Positions 16,141 to 24,348 of a DNA stretch of 39,793 nucleotides are shown here, piece after piece. Source of the stretch: Pelosinus fermentans (GTDB lineage Bacteria; Bacillota; Negativicutes; DSM-13327). Numbering within the stretch: the stretch's first letter is position 1; every line of letters begins with the position of its first letter. The DNA lies in contig DJJR01000027.1 in NCBI GenBank assembly GCA_002434245.1, positions 1 to 39,793 on the forward strand. Direction: 5' to 3'. A program made the translations under genes and the position numbers. The notes under the pieces were generated by a model. The model was not told the origin of the DNA. It did no database searches and saw only the letters and a list, made by a program, of their open reading frames with translations.

Positions 16141-17520
16141 TTATATTTTTTGAAATAATTCTTGTACCGTAGTTTCATCTACTAAATCGGTTATACTCCA
16201 CACCGCATCTGACCAGCGGTTTAGCTCTTTCGGATTGCTACCAATAAGAATGCTGTAAATTCTACACGCTTTTTGTTCTTTTACTTTCTGCAACTCTTTT
16301 AAAAATTCACTACTCACAGCACATTCACCATCGCTAATCATGACAATATCGGCTTTGCTAAAGGTACTCTCTCGCAGTTTATCCATTGCCCATTGTAACG
16401 GTTGTTCAAAATTAGTCCCTCCGCCAATGAATTCACTGGCAAGCTTGAGTACCTTATCCGGCGAACGCTGCCCGATCTGAAACTCATCTGTAATTAACGC
16501 AGCCCTGCTACTGGCGAAAAGCGCATAACTGAAGGCTCGCCGCTCTTTTTCCGCAATTTCAGCCAATCCTAATGCAACGGCTTTTGACCAATGTTCACGA
16601 TGGCCAACCATAGAACTGGATGTATCAATGAGCGCAATAATCGGGCCTTGTCCTACATACTCCCGCTGATTCAGGTCATACTGAAATAACTGTTTTTCCA
16701 TCATCCGCCGATAAAAATCCAGCTTTAATAAGGGCCTACGCAGTGCCAATAGTTCCTGTGGCAATACATGATTCATATCAGCCCCCTGCGTAATGGAGTG
16801 CAGCTCCACACGGTGTTCCAGCTTAACTTTGCGCGAAACACTGGCAAGTCTTCGCATTCGCCCGACTAATTTTGTCATGTCTTTGAATTTCTGCTGGCTT
16901 CGTAATACGTGTAGTAATTCTATTTTTTTCTCATAAGGTAATCTTGTAAATTCGCCTTGATTCAGGCCCCATGAAGTAATAACCTGTTCGACTTCTTCTA
17001 CTTCAGCGATCGCTTTATCAGTGGCAACCTCGACTACCTGCCGTAATTTACTTTGCAGACTACATACCCTCTGATGCACTTCATCAGAGGGTATGGCTGC
17101 TTGCTTTTTCACTGCATCATTAATTTTGTTTGAAGCTTCTTTTAAATCACCATCTTGTTCTAGCTGTTTCACCAAATTTTCAAGCAGAGCTTTACTACCA
17201 AGCCCTGCTCCGAATTCGTCTAGTTGGGTATACTCTCGTAATTCTTGGTAGGACTGTGATTCCATCAGCTTTGACAGCAGCTCGTGATTTAGCATATATT
17301 CCGTTGCCAACTCATTTGCTGGTATTAGCTCTGGTCTGACCTTATAAAGCGCAAAGAATACATCCTCAGCCATTTCTGCGAATGTATTCAAGGTTTGCGC
17401 TCCCTGTGCACTTAGGTTTTGCAGTTCTTTGGATTGGCGAAGTATTTCTTCATACGCTGCCTTATCGAAAGAATCATGCCGAACACTATTTCGGGATAAT
17501 ATACTGTTATTTTTTCTCAT
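16141..17520 (-). CDS. VWA-domain protein (ViaA-like partner of MoxR ATPase)
   Basis: 459 aa. The C-terminal von Willebrand A domain has the MIDAS motif DTSSSM near residue 300, then SGDG-like ISDGECAVSS. The N-terminal part is helical, as in ViaA/CoxE-type proteins. GGTGG lies 5 nt before the ATG at 17520. A GTG at 17532 overlaps the MoxR stop (TAGTG) and is an alternative start. MoxR-VWA pairs act as chaperone or remodelling machines in which the VWA protein is the metal-dependent adaptor. Here the pair is embedded with recombination enzymes, suggesting remodelling of a nucleoprotein complex. Confidence 0.85.
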   Translation of the reverse strand: MRKNNSILSRNSVRHDSFDKAAYEEILRQSKELQNLSAQGAQTLNTFAEMAEDVFFALYKVRPELIPANELATEYMLNHELLSKLMESQSYQELREYTQLDEFGAGLGSKALLENLVKQLEQDGDLKEASNKINDAVKKQAAIPSDEVHQRVCSLQSKLRQVVEVATDKAIAEVEEVEQVITSWGLNQGEFTRLPYEKKIELLHVLRSQQKFKDMTKLVGRMRRLASVSRKVKLEHRVELHSITQGADMNHVLPQELLALRRPLLKLDFYRRMMEKQLFQYDLNQREYVGQGPIIALIDTSSSMVGHREHWSKAVALGLAEIAEKERRAFSYALFASSRAALITDEFQIGQRSPDKVLKLASEFIGGGTNFEQPLQWAMDKLRESTFSKADIVMISDGECAVSSEFLKELQKVKEQKACRIYSILIGSNPKELNRWSDAVWSITDLVDETTVQELFQKI

Positions 17521-17531
17521 AACAGCCACCA

Positions 17532-18665
17532 CTATATACCTAGAAGATAGGTATTCACTACGTTTTCATTCATTTCTTTAATTTGTGTTAAACGCTCGAC
17601 AATTTTAGCTGTTGCTTTCCCCTCACTTTTCGCCTGCTTCAAGAGTCCATCTAACATCTTTTGTGCGGTTTTGAATTTATGATTGGCTTCGGCAGCCAGC
17701 GCAGTCCGCTCGGTGCCATCAGGTGTTTCCTTTAACTTTGCTGATAATTCAAACGCTCCGTCAAATATTTCATTGGCTTTCACCGTCAACGGATTGGCAA
17801 ATCCCATTACAATTTTCTTCGTCTGCTTGATCTGCTCTGGCTCTGTCCAAAGCATGTTAGATAAAATGACAATATCATCCTCGACCACTTGTACACGACC
17901 TTCCAGCCAAGCATGAGCCTTTAGGAAACGTAAGCAATTCCTAAAACGACGATCTGAAATCATAAAGCCTTGGCTTTTCAGCTCTTTCCAGAGCCGTACC
18001 AAGGCATTGATTGTATCATCGGATATATTGACTTGTGCTGCTTGTTGCTGTGCGCCCTGTAGCTCTTGCAGGCTAATTGTGGTAGAGGGCTTATTATTAC
18101 TGAGTTTTAGCATTGTCGCAAAATTTCGTTCGTCTTTTACATAATCAACGGTATATTTCAAATCAAATCGATCCCATAGTGCTGCCAGTTCTCCATTTAC
18201 TCCACCATCAGGAAATTCATTGGAAAGTCCAACCAATACCTGTAGCGGGATCGGCTTAGGAGTACTGCTATCATCAAAATATACCCGTTCATTCATAATT
18301 GGGAGTAGCGTGTTCAGCACTGCACTATTACATTTAAAGACTTCATCAATCACCGCAACATCGGCCTCTGGTAATTTTCCCGCCGTCACTCTTTTATATT
18401 GATCATTTTCCAATGCTTTTAGCGACAGCGGACCAAATAGTTCTTCGGGAGCAGATACTTTCGTTAATAATCGGCTAAAGAATTTACCGCCCAGTTGTTT
18501 TGATAACGTTTCGGCTATAGCCGTTTTCGCCGCACCGGGCGCACCAAGAATTAGTAGATTACCCTTAGACACTGCGGTTACAAGTAGTCCACGTACAATT
18601 TCTTCTCGTTCCAGAAAGCCCCCATTGAGTTCGTTTTCTAATTTTAATAATTTTTTGTGTATCAT
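17532..18665 (-). CDS. MoxR-family AAA+ ATPase (RavA-like)
   Basis: 377 aa. Walker A GAPGAAKT (41-48), Walker B VAVIDEVFK near 105 followed by NSAVLNTLLPIMNER, sensor-1 VGLSNEFPDG, and an arginine-finger region with DRFDLKYTVDY. This is the MoxR/RavA clade of AAA+ ATPases. AGGGG lies 9 nt upstream of the ATG. The stop codon overlaps the possible GTG of the VWA gene, implying coupled translation. Confidence 0.9.
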   Translation of the reverse strand: MIHKKLLKLENELNGGFLEREEIVRGLLVTAVSKGNLLILGAPGAAKTAIAETLSKQLGGKFFSRLLTKVSAPEELFGPLSLKALENDQYKRVTAGKLPEADVAVIDEVFKCNSAVLNTLLPIMNERVYFDDSSTPKPIPLQVLVGLSNEFPDGGVNGELAALWDRFDLKYTVDYVKDERNFATMLKLSNNKPSTTISLQELQGAQQQAAQVNISDDTINALVRLWKELKSQGFMISDRRFRNCLRFLKAHAWLEGRVQVVEDDIVILSNMLWTEPEQIKQTKKIVMGFANPLTVKANEIFDGAFELSAKLKETPDGTERTALAAEANHKFKTAQKMLDGLLKQAKSEGKATAKIVERLTQIKEMNENVVNTYLLGI

Positions 18666-18704
18666 TTAAAATTCCCCTTGTCTTATATTTTTATTGGCTA
18701 TTTT

Positions 18705-19784
18705 CTAACAAGCTTCTTTAGCTTTTACTAGCCGAAATGTTTTTGTGGTCTTCTGCTTACCATATAGCTGTAACTGCGCATCCGTAACCCCCATTTTCTT
18801 TAGGTTTGCAGCAGTGAGCGTTAAATATTGAAATACATCCAACCCGCGATCATGCAGTTCACTGCATAGTTCATACAGCTTTTCGGCATTAATATTCCAG
18901 CTCACGCTCGGCACAAAATCAAAGCTACTATCCCCTACGGCAATCGCTCCATGTTCTTTGGCCCAAGATTTCAAATGCTCTTTCATTTCTGATGTGGCAC
19001 TTTCTAGTCGAATTACCTCTGCCGCTACTCGCTGTGCATCTACTTCATCATCGATTTTCACAGGGTTAATCTGAACACTTTTAATGCAAAGACTGGCATG
19101 ACTACAAGTTTGACAATGTTTCCCCGGAATCGCAGGAAATAAATGTTCATTCTCTACTCCATCCAGCAAAGTCAGTTCTGCAACCTTATCCTCAATTTCT
19201 GTTGCAAGTTTCAGTGCCCACCTTCGGGCTTCTTCCATTTCAACATTTGTATAGGTATAAGCTTGCCGACTATCCATATAGGGATACCGCAGAAATACCA
19301 ACTCGGCAGCAATTTCGGCAGCACCTGTCACTTGAGATAAATACCAGCTATATAAGCCTAACTGATGATTGTCGGTAGGTGCATATTTTTGCCGATTGCT
19401 TTTCCAGTCGATCAGCTTCACAGCACCACTGGGTAGTTGCTCGTACCAATCAATATACCCCTGAAGCTGAATCACACCCTCACGGTCAAGTGGAATTAGA
19501 AACTGTTGCTCAACCTGCCCACCTTGAATGTCCCTTACCATCGGATGCTCAACCAAGCGCAGTACTTCATCACGATCAACAGGCAATTCGGCTTCTTGTA
19601 AAATAGCTTGCTCTACTGCATTTTCCAGCTTCGTGCCTGTTAGATATAGCTGAATGGCGGTATGGACGGTTTTACCCAGTACCAGTGGTTCCGTTGGTAG
19701 TTCGGACATTTCATACAGATATCTATATTGAAAAGAAACGGGACAATCAGCATATCTCTTTAACCGCGAATAGCTATAGATCAT
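18705..19784 (-). CDS. PD-(D/E)XK nuclease, RecB/Cas4-like, with Fe-S-type cysteines
   Basis: 359 aa. H41 in GKTVHTAI, GYIDWYE (D112) and LIDWKSN (D126, K128) are the RecB-family nuclease motifs. C14 in YADCP and the C-terminal CQTCSHASLC give four cysteines, the arrangement of 4Fe-4S nucleases such as AddB and Cas4. The ATG overlaps the stop of the ATPase gene upstream by ATGA. It probably resects DNA ends for the recombinase-like ATPase. A C-terminal extension of about 120 residues after the cluster is unassigned. Confidence 0.88.
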   Translation of the reverse strand: MIYSYSRLKRYADCPVSFQYRYLYEMSELPTEPLVLGKTVHTAIQLYLTGTKLENAVEQAILQEAELPVDRDEVLRLVEHPMVRDIQGGQVEQQFLIPLDREGVIQLQGYIDWYEQLPSGAVKLIDWKSNRQKYAPTDNHQLGLYSWYLSQVTGAAEIAAELVFLRYPYMDSRQAYTYTNVEMEEARRWALKLATEIEDKVAELTLLDGVENEHLFPAIPGKHCQTCSHASLCIKSVQINPVKIDDEVDAQRVAAEVIRLESATSEMKEHLKSWAKEHGAIAVGDSSFDFVPSVSWNINAEKLYELCSELHDRGLDVFQYLTLTAANLKKMGVTDAQLQLYGKQKTTKTFRLVKAKEAC

Positions 19785-20785
19785 GCCGCTTCACCCGCCT
19801 TAACCAGAGCATATTCTTCAATCACATTCGTCCCATTTTTTGCTGTCATTTTTGCCGTAATAAGTGAACCTGCTGGAATATTGAGTATTTCCGCTTGCGC
19901 CGACCATGCCAATATAGGCGTATCACCTTGCTGTAACACGATTTTAGCAAACACCTGTCCATTTCCTTTCTTTTTTGCTTCACTACTGATGATGCGATAC
20001 GCATTGCCAAGTTCTAGATTTTCCCCATGAAATACATCAGGAATGACTTCTGATACTACTTGCGGTATAACTGGTACTATCGCCTCTGCGCTCTGACTTG
20101 TACTACAATTTAGCCACGCAAGCAATTTTCGCCCCGTTTCGGCATGGGGTTTAAAATATTGCCCATCAAATAACCCTGTACGGTCTTTACTGGCAATGGC
20201 AATGTGTTCTGCAGATATATCGAGGAATATCGTAAATTCGTACTCCATCCCATCACGTTGTATCGGCGCCATTCCTAATTTTTTGACAACTGATTTACCA
20301 TTTTCCGTAACTTGTGTATATTCGGTTTTAGAGCGCATCGTTGCAATCACATGACAGGATGATTTTAAAATGGCATCCACTAACGCATTATGTTTTGGCG
20401 TGCATTCTCGCCAAGCAGCCCAACTGTTTCCTTTATATTTAGAATCGGCAGCTTTGCCTTGTTGGTCGAGTATACCACCTTCTCCTGTCCAAGCATGGCT
20501 TAGACTGTCAATGATAATGACTTCAAAACCTTGTCGCTCAGCAGTTTTGATCGCTTCAATATACTTTTCCGGCGTATAGGGACTACCAAGTGTAAGGACT
20601 GAATAATCTCCTAAATGGGCATATAGTTCTGCACTGCCATTTTCACTATCAATGACAGCAATTTTATTCCACGTTGTCATACCGCTGGCAATAACTAACG
20701 CTGAATATGATTTGCCACTGCCACTAGTTCCAGCAATAGCTAATCGTAGTTTGGCTCTTTTTCTTTGGGCTGGTTTAAATTCCAT
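19781..20785 (-). CDS. RecA/Sak4-like ATPase of phage type
   Basis: 334 aa. Walker A GTSGSGKS (19-26) in LRLAIAGTSGSGKSYSALVI, Walker B EVIIIDSLSHAW near residue 93, and STKTEY-like MRSKTEYTQV. Single-domain RecA-like ATPases of this type (Sak4 and relatives) act as phage single-strand annealing or recombination proteins, often beside a RecB-like nuclease as here. The C-terminal 90 residues look like a small OB-type domain. AAAGGA precedes the ATG. It is the first gene of the operon running to 15119. Confidence 0.8.
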   Translation of the reverse strand: MEFKPAQRKRAKLRLAIAGTSGSGKSYSALVIASGMTTWNKIAVIDSENGSAELYAHLGDYSVLTLGSPYTPEKYIEAIKTAERQGFEVIIIDSLSHAWTGEGGILDQQGKAADSKYKGNSWAAWRECTPKHNALVDAILKSSCHVIATMRSKTEYTQVTENGKSVVKKLGMAPIQRDGMEYEFTIFLDISAEHIAIASKDRTGLFDGQYFKPHAETGRKLLAWLNCSTSQSAEAIVPVIPQVVSEVIPDVFHGENLELGNAYRIISSEAKKKGNGQVFAKIVLQQGDTPILAWSAQAEILNIPAGSLITAKMTAKNGTNVIEEYALVKAGEAA

Positions 20786-20819
20786 AATAACTCTTTCCTT
20801 TCATTTGCTATTTAAGTAA

Positions 20820-20939
20820 TTATGAAGTTTTATCTTTATCATCCTCTTCTTGTGATTTTTCTTGTTCAACAATCACTTTTGCTACAGCAAGTAGTACGGA
20901 CGCTGCTAACAGCACCATATCCATTATCTTCTTCGACAA
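20820..20939 (-). CDS. Small membrane protein, 39 aa
   Basis: Starts at a TTG with AAGGAGG 9 nt upstream. One hydrophobic segment (MVLLAASVLLAVAKVIV, about 8-24) is followed by a very acidic/Lys tail ending KDKTS. It lies just upstream of the Sak4-like gene. The family is not recognisable; holin-like or small inner-membrane anchors are possible. Confidence 0.55.
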   Translation of the reverse strand: MSKKIMDMVLLAASVLLAVAKVIVEQEKSQEEDDKDKTS

Positions 20940-20982
20940 TAAAATCTTCCTCCTTCCATATATGCAACTCCCTTCACACCAC

Positions 20983-21147
20983 TCATTTTGTAAAAACTCT
21001 GCTCATATACTTGCGTTTCGTAAGCATATGATAGATTTGATAGTTATCTAGTTTGCAATTTGGACACGGATTATCAACAAATTGTACCGACCCAAGAGTA
21101 TATGGGCATCGGGAACAAGGTAGTTTAAATGAAGCAATCAATTTCAT
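20983..21147 (-). CDS. Zn-ribbon microprotein, 54 aa
   Basis: ATG with a perfect AGGAGG 5 nt upstream. Two cysteine pairs, C11-x2-C14 and C28-x2-C31, make a classical zinc ribbon (LPCSRCPY...PCPNCKL), followed by a basic tail. No known family. Probably a nucleic-acid-binding accessory protein of the operon that follows, as in many phages. Confidence 0.75.
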   Translation of the reverse strand: MKLIASFKLPCSRCPYTLGSVQFVDNPCPNCKLDNYQIYHMLTKRKYMSRVFTK

Positions 21148-21171
21148 TTTTACCTCCTGCTAAACGACATA

Positions 21172-21201
21172 AAAACGCCGCCCAGTTATGGACGACGTTT
21201 T
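21172..21201. terminator. Hairpin, probable terminator
   Basis: AAAACG.CG.CC and GG.CG.CGTTTT pair with a few mismatches around AGTTAT; A and T runs on the flanks. It separates the 104-aa gene from the Zn-ribbon microprotein gene. Confidence 0.45.
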
Positions 21202-21266
21202 GGTGAATAAATCGCAATATATTCTTTATCGCATTATAGAACTTTACCCAAGCTCATTCTGACTTG

Positions 21267-21581
21267 CTATCCCTCATATCCTTCTGGGTATTTAATACCA
21301 ATAATCGGGCGATCTTTTGGGTTTGTAATTTTAACACCCATAATTATTTTATGACAAGCCATAAGCTGGCTTCTAATAGTTTCTAAATATTGTTTACTAT
21401 GTGGCACTATATATTTTTCAGTTCCTACTTCCAACAGTTGGATATACCAATTAACTATCTCCAATTTATTAAGGCAATATGACGAAATGATCATCTTGTC
21501 ATTAGCATCTCTGATAGCCTCCGCTTCGATCTGAATATATGCCACCAAATCACTGGGTATTTTTTTAAGTTTCTCCGCCAT
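21267..21581 (-). CDS. Hypothetical protein, 104 aa
   Basis: Helical and soluble, starting MAEKLKKIPSDLVAYIQIEA. No family recognised. I chose the ATG at 21581 because AAGGAG lies 10 nt upstream; the in-frame ATG at 21590 is only 1 nt from that site. It is in the same orientation as the small genes and the recombination operon around it. Confidence 0.65.
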   Translation of the reverse strand: MAEKLKKIPSDLVAYIQIEAEAIRDANDKMIISSYCLNKLEIVNWYIQLLEVGTEKYIVPHSKQYLETIRSQLMACHKIIMGVKITNPKDRPIIGIKYPEGYEG

Positions 21582-21626
21582 AGTAACCATACTCCTTCCA
21601 AAGATTCTTTTTTGCGCTTGTGAAAT

Positions 21627-21705
21627 ATTAAGAGGACGAAGTTATTAACATTTGCCGGATTTTTATAATCCGCGAAACGCTACTAATCTCGTCCTCTTGA
21701 CACAA
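21627..21705. promoter_or_regulatory. Long-range inverted repeat with inner hairpin
   Basis: AAGAGGACGA and TCGTCCTCTT (10-bp perfect arms) enclose about 50 nt that contain CGGATTTTTATAATCCG. It lies between the 55-aa Zn-finger gene and the 104-aa gene. A terminator, a processing site or a structured leader are all possible. Confidence 0.4.
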
Positions 21706-21730
21706 AATGTGGCTAAACCTGTGATTATGC

Positions 21731-21898
21731 CTAATGTTCTACCCAGACAGCTACATGTCTACCATTGGGAGAAGCTTTACAAACCCCACTCATATCTTGT
21801 GGCGGTTCATTGGGCTTCTTATCATTTCTCGTTTCACATAGTTTCATCATATCCCTTTTTCCACACCACTTGCATTCAGGTACCCAACGAATACTCAT
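21731..21898 (-). CDS. Cys-rich microprotein, 55 aa
   Basis: ATG with GAGAGG about 9 nt upstream. C9-x2-C12 (PECKWCGKRD), C21 and C40 could bind one zinc. Family not recognised. Its place at the head of the small-gene cluster suggests an accessory DNA- or RNA-binding role. Confidence 0.6.
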   Translation of the reverse strand: MSIRWVPECKWCGKRDMMKLCETRNDKKPNEPPQDMSGVCKASPNGRHVAVWVEH

Positions 21899-22006
21899 AA
21901 CTAACATCCTCTCTTATAATTTGTTATAACCTGCAACCTCTTCAAATTCATAGGCTGCCACATGAATTTGCGTAAACGGCATCTTAATTTTAAATAATAC
22001 ATAAAG

Positions 22007-22054
22007 AGTAACCTTAGCCAATGAGTTGACCAAGGTTACTTTTCTCATTGGTTA
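22007..22054. terminator. Interlocked stems: terminator or pseudoknot
   Basis: Stem 1: AGTAACCTT (22007-22015) with AAGGTTACT (22032-22040). Stem 2: CCAATGAG (22018-22025) with CTCATTGG (22044-22051), extendable by three more pairs. The 5' arm of stem 2 is in the loop of stem 1, an H-type pseudoknot layout or two exclusive hairpins. It lies about 110 nt past the outer-membrane protein gene. Confidence 0.55.
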
Positions 22055-22160
22055 GATATATTCTGAATCATCAATGATGTACTTAAATAAATACGATTAA
22101 TAGTACTATCCATCTATAGGTTATTAGATATTCTGCTTATCACAGCGAATATTCGCTGCC

Positions 22161-22880
22161 TTAGAATTTATAAGTTACACCAAACCCGACCCCTTTTGAG
22201 GTTGCATCAAAATTTCCATCATCGCCACCAAAATCTAATTTTTTCGCTTTTAATCTACGATAGTCTACATTAAACTCAACGTTAGGAGCGATCTCCTGAG
22301 ATACGCCGACTTTCCAATTAGTGAAATTGGATGCAACACCTACTTGAGCATAGGCAGTTGTTTTCTCAGCTAATTTAGTGCTGCCTATTACGCCAAACTG
22401 GATTTTATTTTTAGTCTTAGTGGAATAACTTTCAGTTTCAGAAGGACTGCCATCAGTATAGCTTACATTTGCATTTTCTTCGGCCTTAAGTCTGACTATG
22501 CCAGTATAGACGGATACATTTTTATTTAATTTATACAGCACATTGAATTCTTGAGTTTTCAGGTCTAAGTGTGAAATGCCGGTTTCATCATCATCACTCC
22601 AAGAAACCGCATCTTTTGATTTTGCATTGTATCCATTATATTGGATAGCAAAATTATTACCCAGACCTGTTGTGACTCCCCAATCTAAATTATGTTTTTT
22701 ACCGAATGATGTCTCCCATGATCCATCATCGTCTGTACCACTACTTTTAATATCAGAAGATCTCCAGGTTAAGTCAATCGCGGTTTTTCCTGCTGAATAA
22801 TCAGTTAGCGGTGCAGCAAAACCAATACTAGTTGTTAACATAGTAGCTGCTGCCATTGCAAGTATAGCTGTTTTTTTCAT
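22161..22880 (-). CDS. Outer-membrane beta-barrel protein
   Basis: 239 aa. Signal peptide MKKTAILAMAAATMLTTSIG with cleavage near FAA. The rest alternates polar and hydrophobic residues in short strands, ends in Phe (GVTYKF) as BAM-dependent proteins do, and has no cysteine. Small porin-like or OmpW/Opa-like barrels look like this. It shows that the host has an outer membrane. AGGGG precedes the ATG. Within a mobile island it could be a receptor-altering surface protein; that is speculation. Confidence 0.8.
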   Translation of the reverse strand: MKKTAILAMAAATMLTTSIGFAAPLTDYSAGKTAIDLTWRSSDIKSSGTDDDGSWETSFGKKHNLDWGVTTGLGNNFAIQYNGYNAKSKDAVSWSDDDETGISHLDLKTQEFNVLYKLNKNVSVYTGIVRLKAEENANVSYTDGSPSETESYSTKTKNKIQFGVIGSTKLAEKTTAYAQVGVASNFTNWKVGVSQEIAPNVEFNVDYRRLKAKKLDFGGDDGNFDATSKGVGFGVTYKF

Positions 22881-23009
22881 TATTCTTTGCCCCTTTTCAC
22901 ATATTATATTTGTTATTTAATCGCTTGCGCGAATAACAACGCCAACTTATATGGTGTTACCTTTAAGGCTCCCATCGAATCGCTTATGTAAATAATGAGA
23001 AACGCATTT

Positions 23010-23339
23010 TTACTCAGACTCGTTTTCCTTCCTGCGTTTGTTTAATATGCCCTCTATTACCTTGGCCGAATATCCCCCAGCCCTTGCAATTTTGGCACGT
23101 TCACGCCTATCTGCCACGGGCTTTGCAAGGTCGGCAATAAATTCTGGACGATATAAGCGCATAGGGCAATCTATCTTATCACCACGAAAATGCTTAAACA
23201 ATTTGAGCATCGCATCTTTACCGATAAGCTCAAACAGTTCCAAATAAATATCATTTAGTGCATCCACTTCGTTACCATCAACATCAAAGGCTTCATACAC
23301 AAAGTCATCGTTGATATTATCAAAATCAATATTAATCAC
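23010..23339 (-). CDS. Mor-like transcription regulator
   Basis: 109 aa. IYLELFELIGKDAMLKLFKHFRGDKIDCP and LYRPEFIADLAK match the N-terminal dimer region of Mu Mor/C-type activators. The C-terminal part (YSAKVIEGILNKRRK) stands where the helix-turn-helix should be. Starts at GTG with GGGAGG upstream. A promoter lies at 23371-23400. Such regulators are typical of phage-derived and integrative elements. Confidence 0.6.
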   Translation of the reverse strand: MINIDFDNINDDFVYEAFDVDGNEVDALNDIYLELFELIGKDAMLKLFKHFRGDKIDCPMRLYRPEFIADLAKPVADRRERAKIARAGGYSAKVIEGILNKRRKENESE

Positions 23340-23370
23340 CAGATTGCCCTCCCTTCATAAAGTCACTAAA

Positions 23371-23400
23371 ATTATAGCAATGCAAAAACCCCCAATTCAA
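23371..23400 (-). promoter_or_regulatory. Sigma-70-type promoter of the Mor-like gene
   Basis: On the minus strand TTGAAT, 18 nt, TATAAT. The predicted start point is about 25 nt before the GTG at 23339. Confidence 0.6.
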
Positions 23401-23489
23401 ATCACAAACAGGATTTTTTTAAGTTCCATAAAACGTTCCTTTTCCGTAACCCGAATAAGGTGATATTTATTCCCCTGAAATTGGAGCTT

Positions 23490-23552
23490 TTAATAAATAT
23501 CCAGAGGATTAGTAGGATTAGTAGCAACACTATTGACATATTCAATGACCAT
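23490..23552 (-). CDS. Possible 20-aa peptide (leader or micro-ORF)
   Basis: ATG with AAGGAG 5 nt upstream; ends NPTNPLDIY. The only support is the strong ribosome binding site. It might be a leader peptide or the remains of a longer gene. Confidence 0.25.
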   Translation of the reverse strand: MVIEYVNSVATNPTNPLDIY

Positions 23553-23573
23553 TTTCTCTCCTTCATATAATAA

Positions 23574-23605
23574 GAATCCCCATGCCAGTTGAGGCATGGG
23601 GATTC
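23574..23605. terminator. Perfect 13-bp hairpin
   Basis: GAATCCCCATGCC and its exact complement around AGTTGA. The tail on the minus strand is TTATTAT rather than a pure T run. A terminator, or a transposon-end hairpin of IS200/IS605 type. Confidence 0.6.
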
Positions 23606-23691
23606 ATTATGGTGTCATGCTAAGAATATATCGTTTCAGATACAGCTCATTCGATAGCCCGTGTTGGTTCAAGCTATTAAATCACTGACAT

Positions 23692-23706
23692 TCGTTTAGT
23701 AAACGA
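23692..23706. promoter_or_regulatory. Operator-like palindrome
   Basis: TCGTTTA-G-TAAACGA, a perfect inverted repeat of two 7-bp arms. Sites of this kind are bound by phage-type XRE repressors; the decayed XRE gene lies 320 nt away. Confidence 0.4.
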
Positions 23707-24025
23707 TTTGTTTTTATAGCGGAAGAGATAAGCCCGCCTTTTGGTAAATCAGTTCACATACGGGAGCAGAGATGATTTTTTTAATTTTCCCTGAGAGGGT
23801 GGAAACGTCACTAATACCTTAAACAAAACCTCATAAGACATGCGTTTATGTTAGGAATGCCTCCTTTTTTATCATTACGTATAGAATTTGATCGATCTTA
23901 ACCCTATTTTTCATTGAGGCTATCACCAGCCTTCTACTTCTTCAACGGTCAGCCAGTTATAACGATTTAGTCCATTGACCTCTTAAAGCGTATACCGCCT
24001 AAAGGTAACCGTCTAACAAAACGGT

Positions 24026-24228
24026 GGTTTTAAACCTCGCGAGCGGATTGCCTATTACCGTATGAAACGCGGGTTATCCCAAGATGAATTAGCAAATCTT
24101 ATTTGTCCAAATAGAAGCACCTAATTCTAAAAAAAACGTATTCACTCGACGTTTTATTTGCCATTGCCGATGGTCTTGAAGTTGATGTCATCAAATTTTT
24201 TATGCCAATTGAAGAAAATGAGCAATAG
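24026..24228 (+). pseudogene. Decayed XRE-family phage-type repressor
   Basis: The plus strand reads RERIAYYRMKRGLSQDELAN and LICPNRST then a stop, the first helices of an XRE helix-turn-helix. After a frame change it resumes DVLFAIADGLEVDVIKFFMPIEENEQ and stops. The second half is the usual dimer helix (LFKIADALGVDLKELF-like). At least one frameshift or deletion (24120-24155) separates the halves, so the gene is broken. Confidence 0.7.
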
Positions 24229-24263
24229 CGATATCTCACTAAATTTGAGATATCGCTATTATT
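24227..24263. terminator. Hairpin terminator
   Basis: AGCGATATCTCA and TGAGATATCGCT (12 bp) around CTAAATT, then ATTATTTC. It ends the XRE remnant and, on the other strand, could end the EamA transcript. Confidence 0.7.
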
Positions 24264-24348
24264 TCTTATAAGACTATTTAAGAGTCAATACCTTAGACAA
24301 TAATTTGTCAAATTTCTGTTTATTTTAAAATACCACCTGTCGCAATAA

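Larger units (their letters stand above)
23340..24025. other. Gene-poor phage-relic region
   Basis: No intact long gene. It holds the Mor promoter, a possible 20-codon gene (23490-23552), a perfect hairpin (23574-23605) and a 15-nt operator-like palindrome (23692-23706). The rest shows nothing I can assign. Confidence 0.5.

Noticed and set aside
21652..21900. Plus-strand open frame of 82 codons
   Set aside because: The minus strand here encodes a 55-aa Cys-rich protein with a ribosome binding site, which explains the region better.
21913..21981. Minus-strand 22-codon frame upstream of the 55-aa gene
   Set aside because: No ribosome binding site and no conserved feature; too weak to list.
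22900..22990. Sigma-70 promoter for the outer-membrane protein gene
   Set aside because: A TATAAT is present at a suitable place on the minus strand but I find no -35 box at 16-18 nt, so I do not call it.
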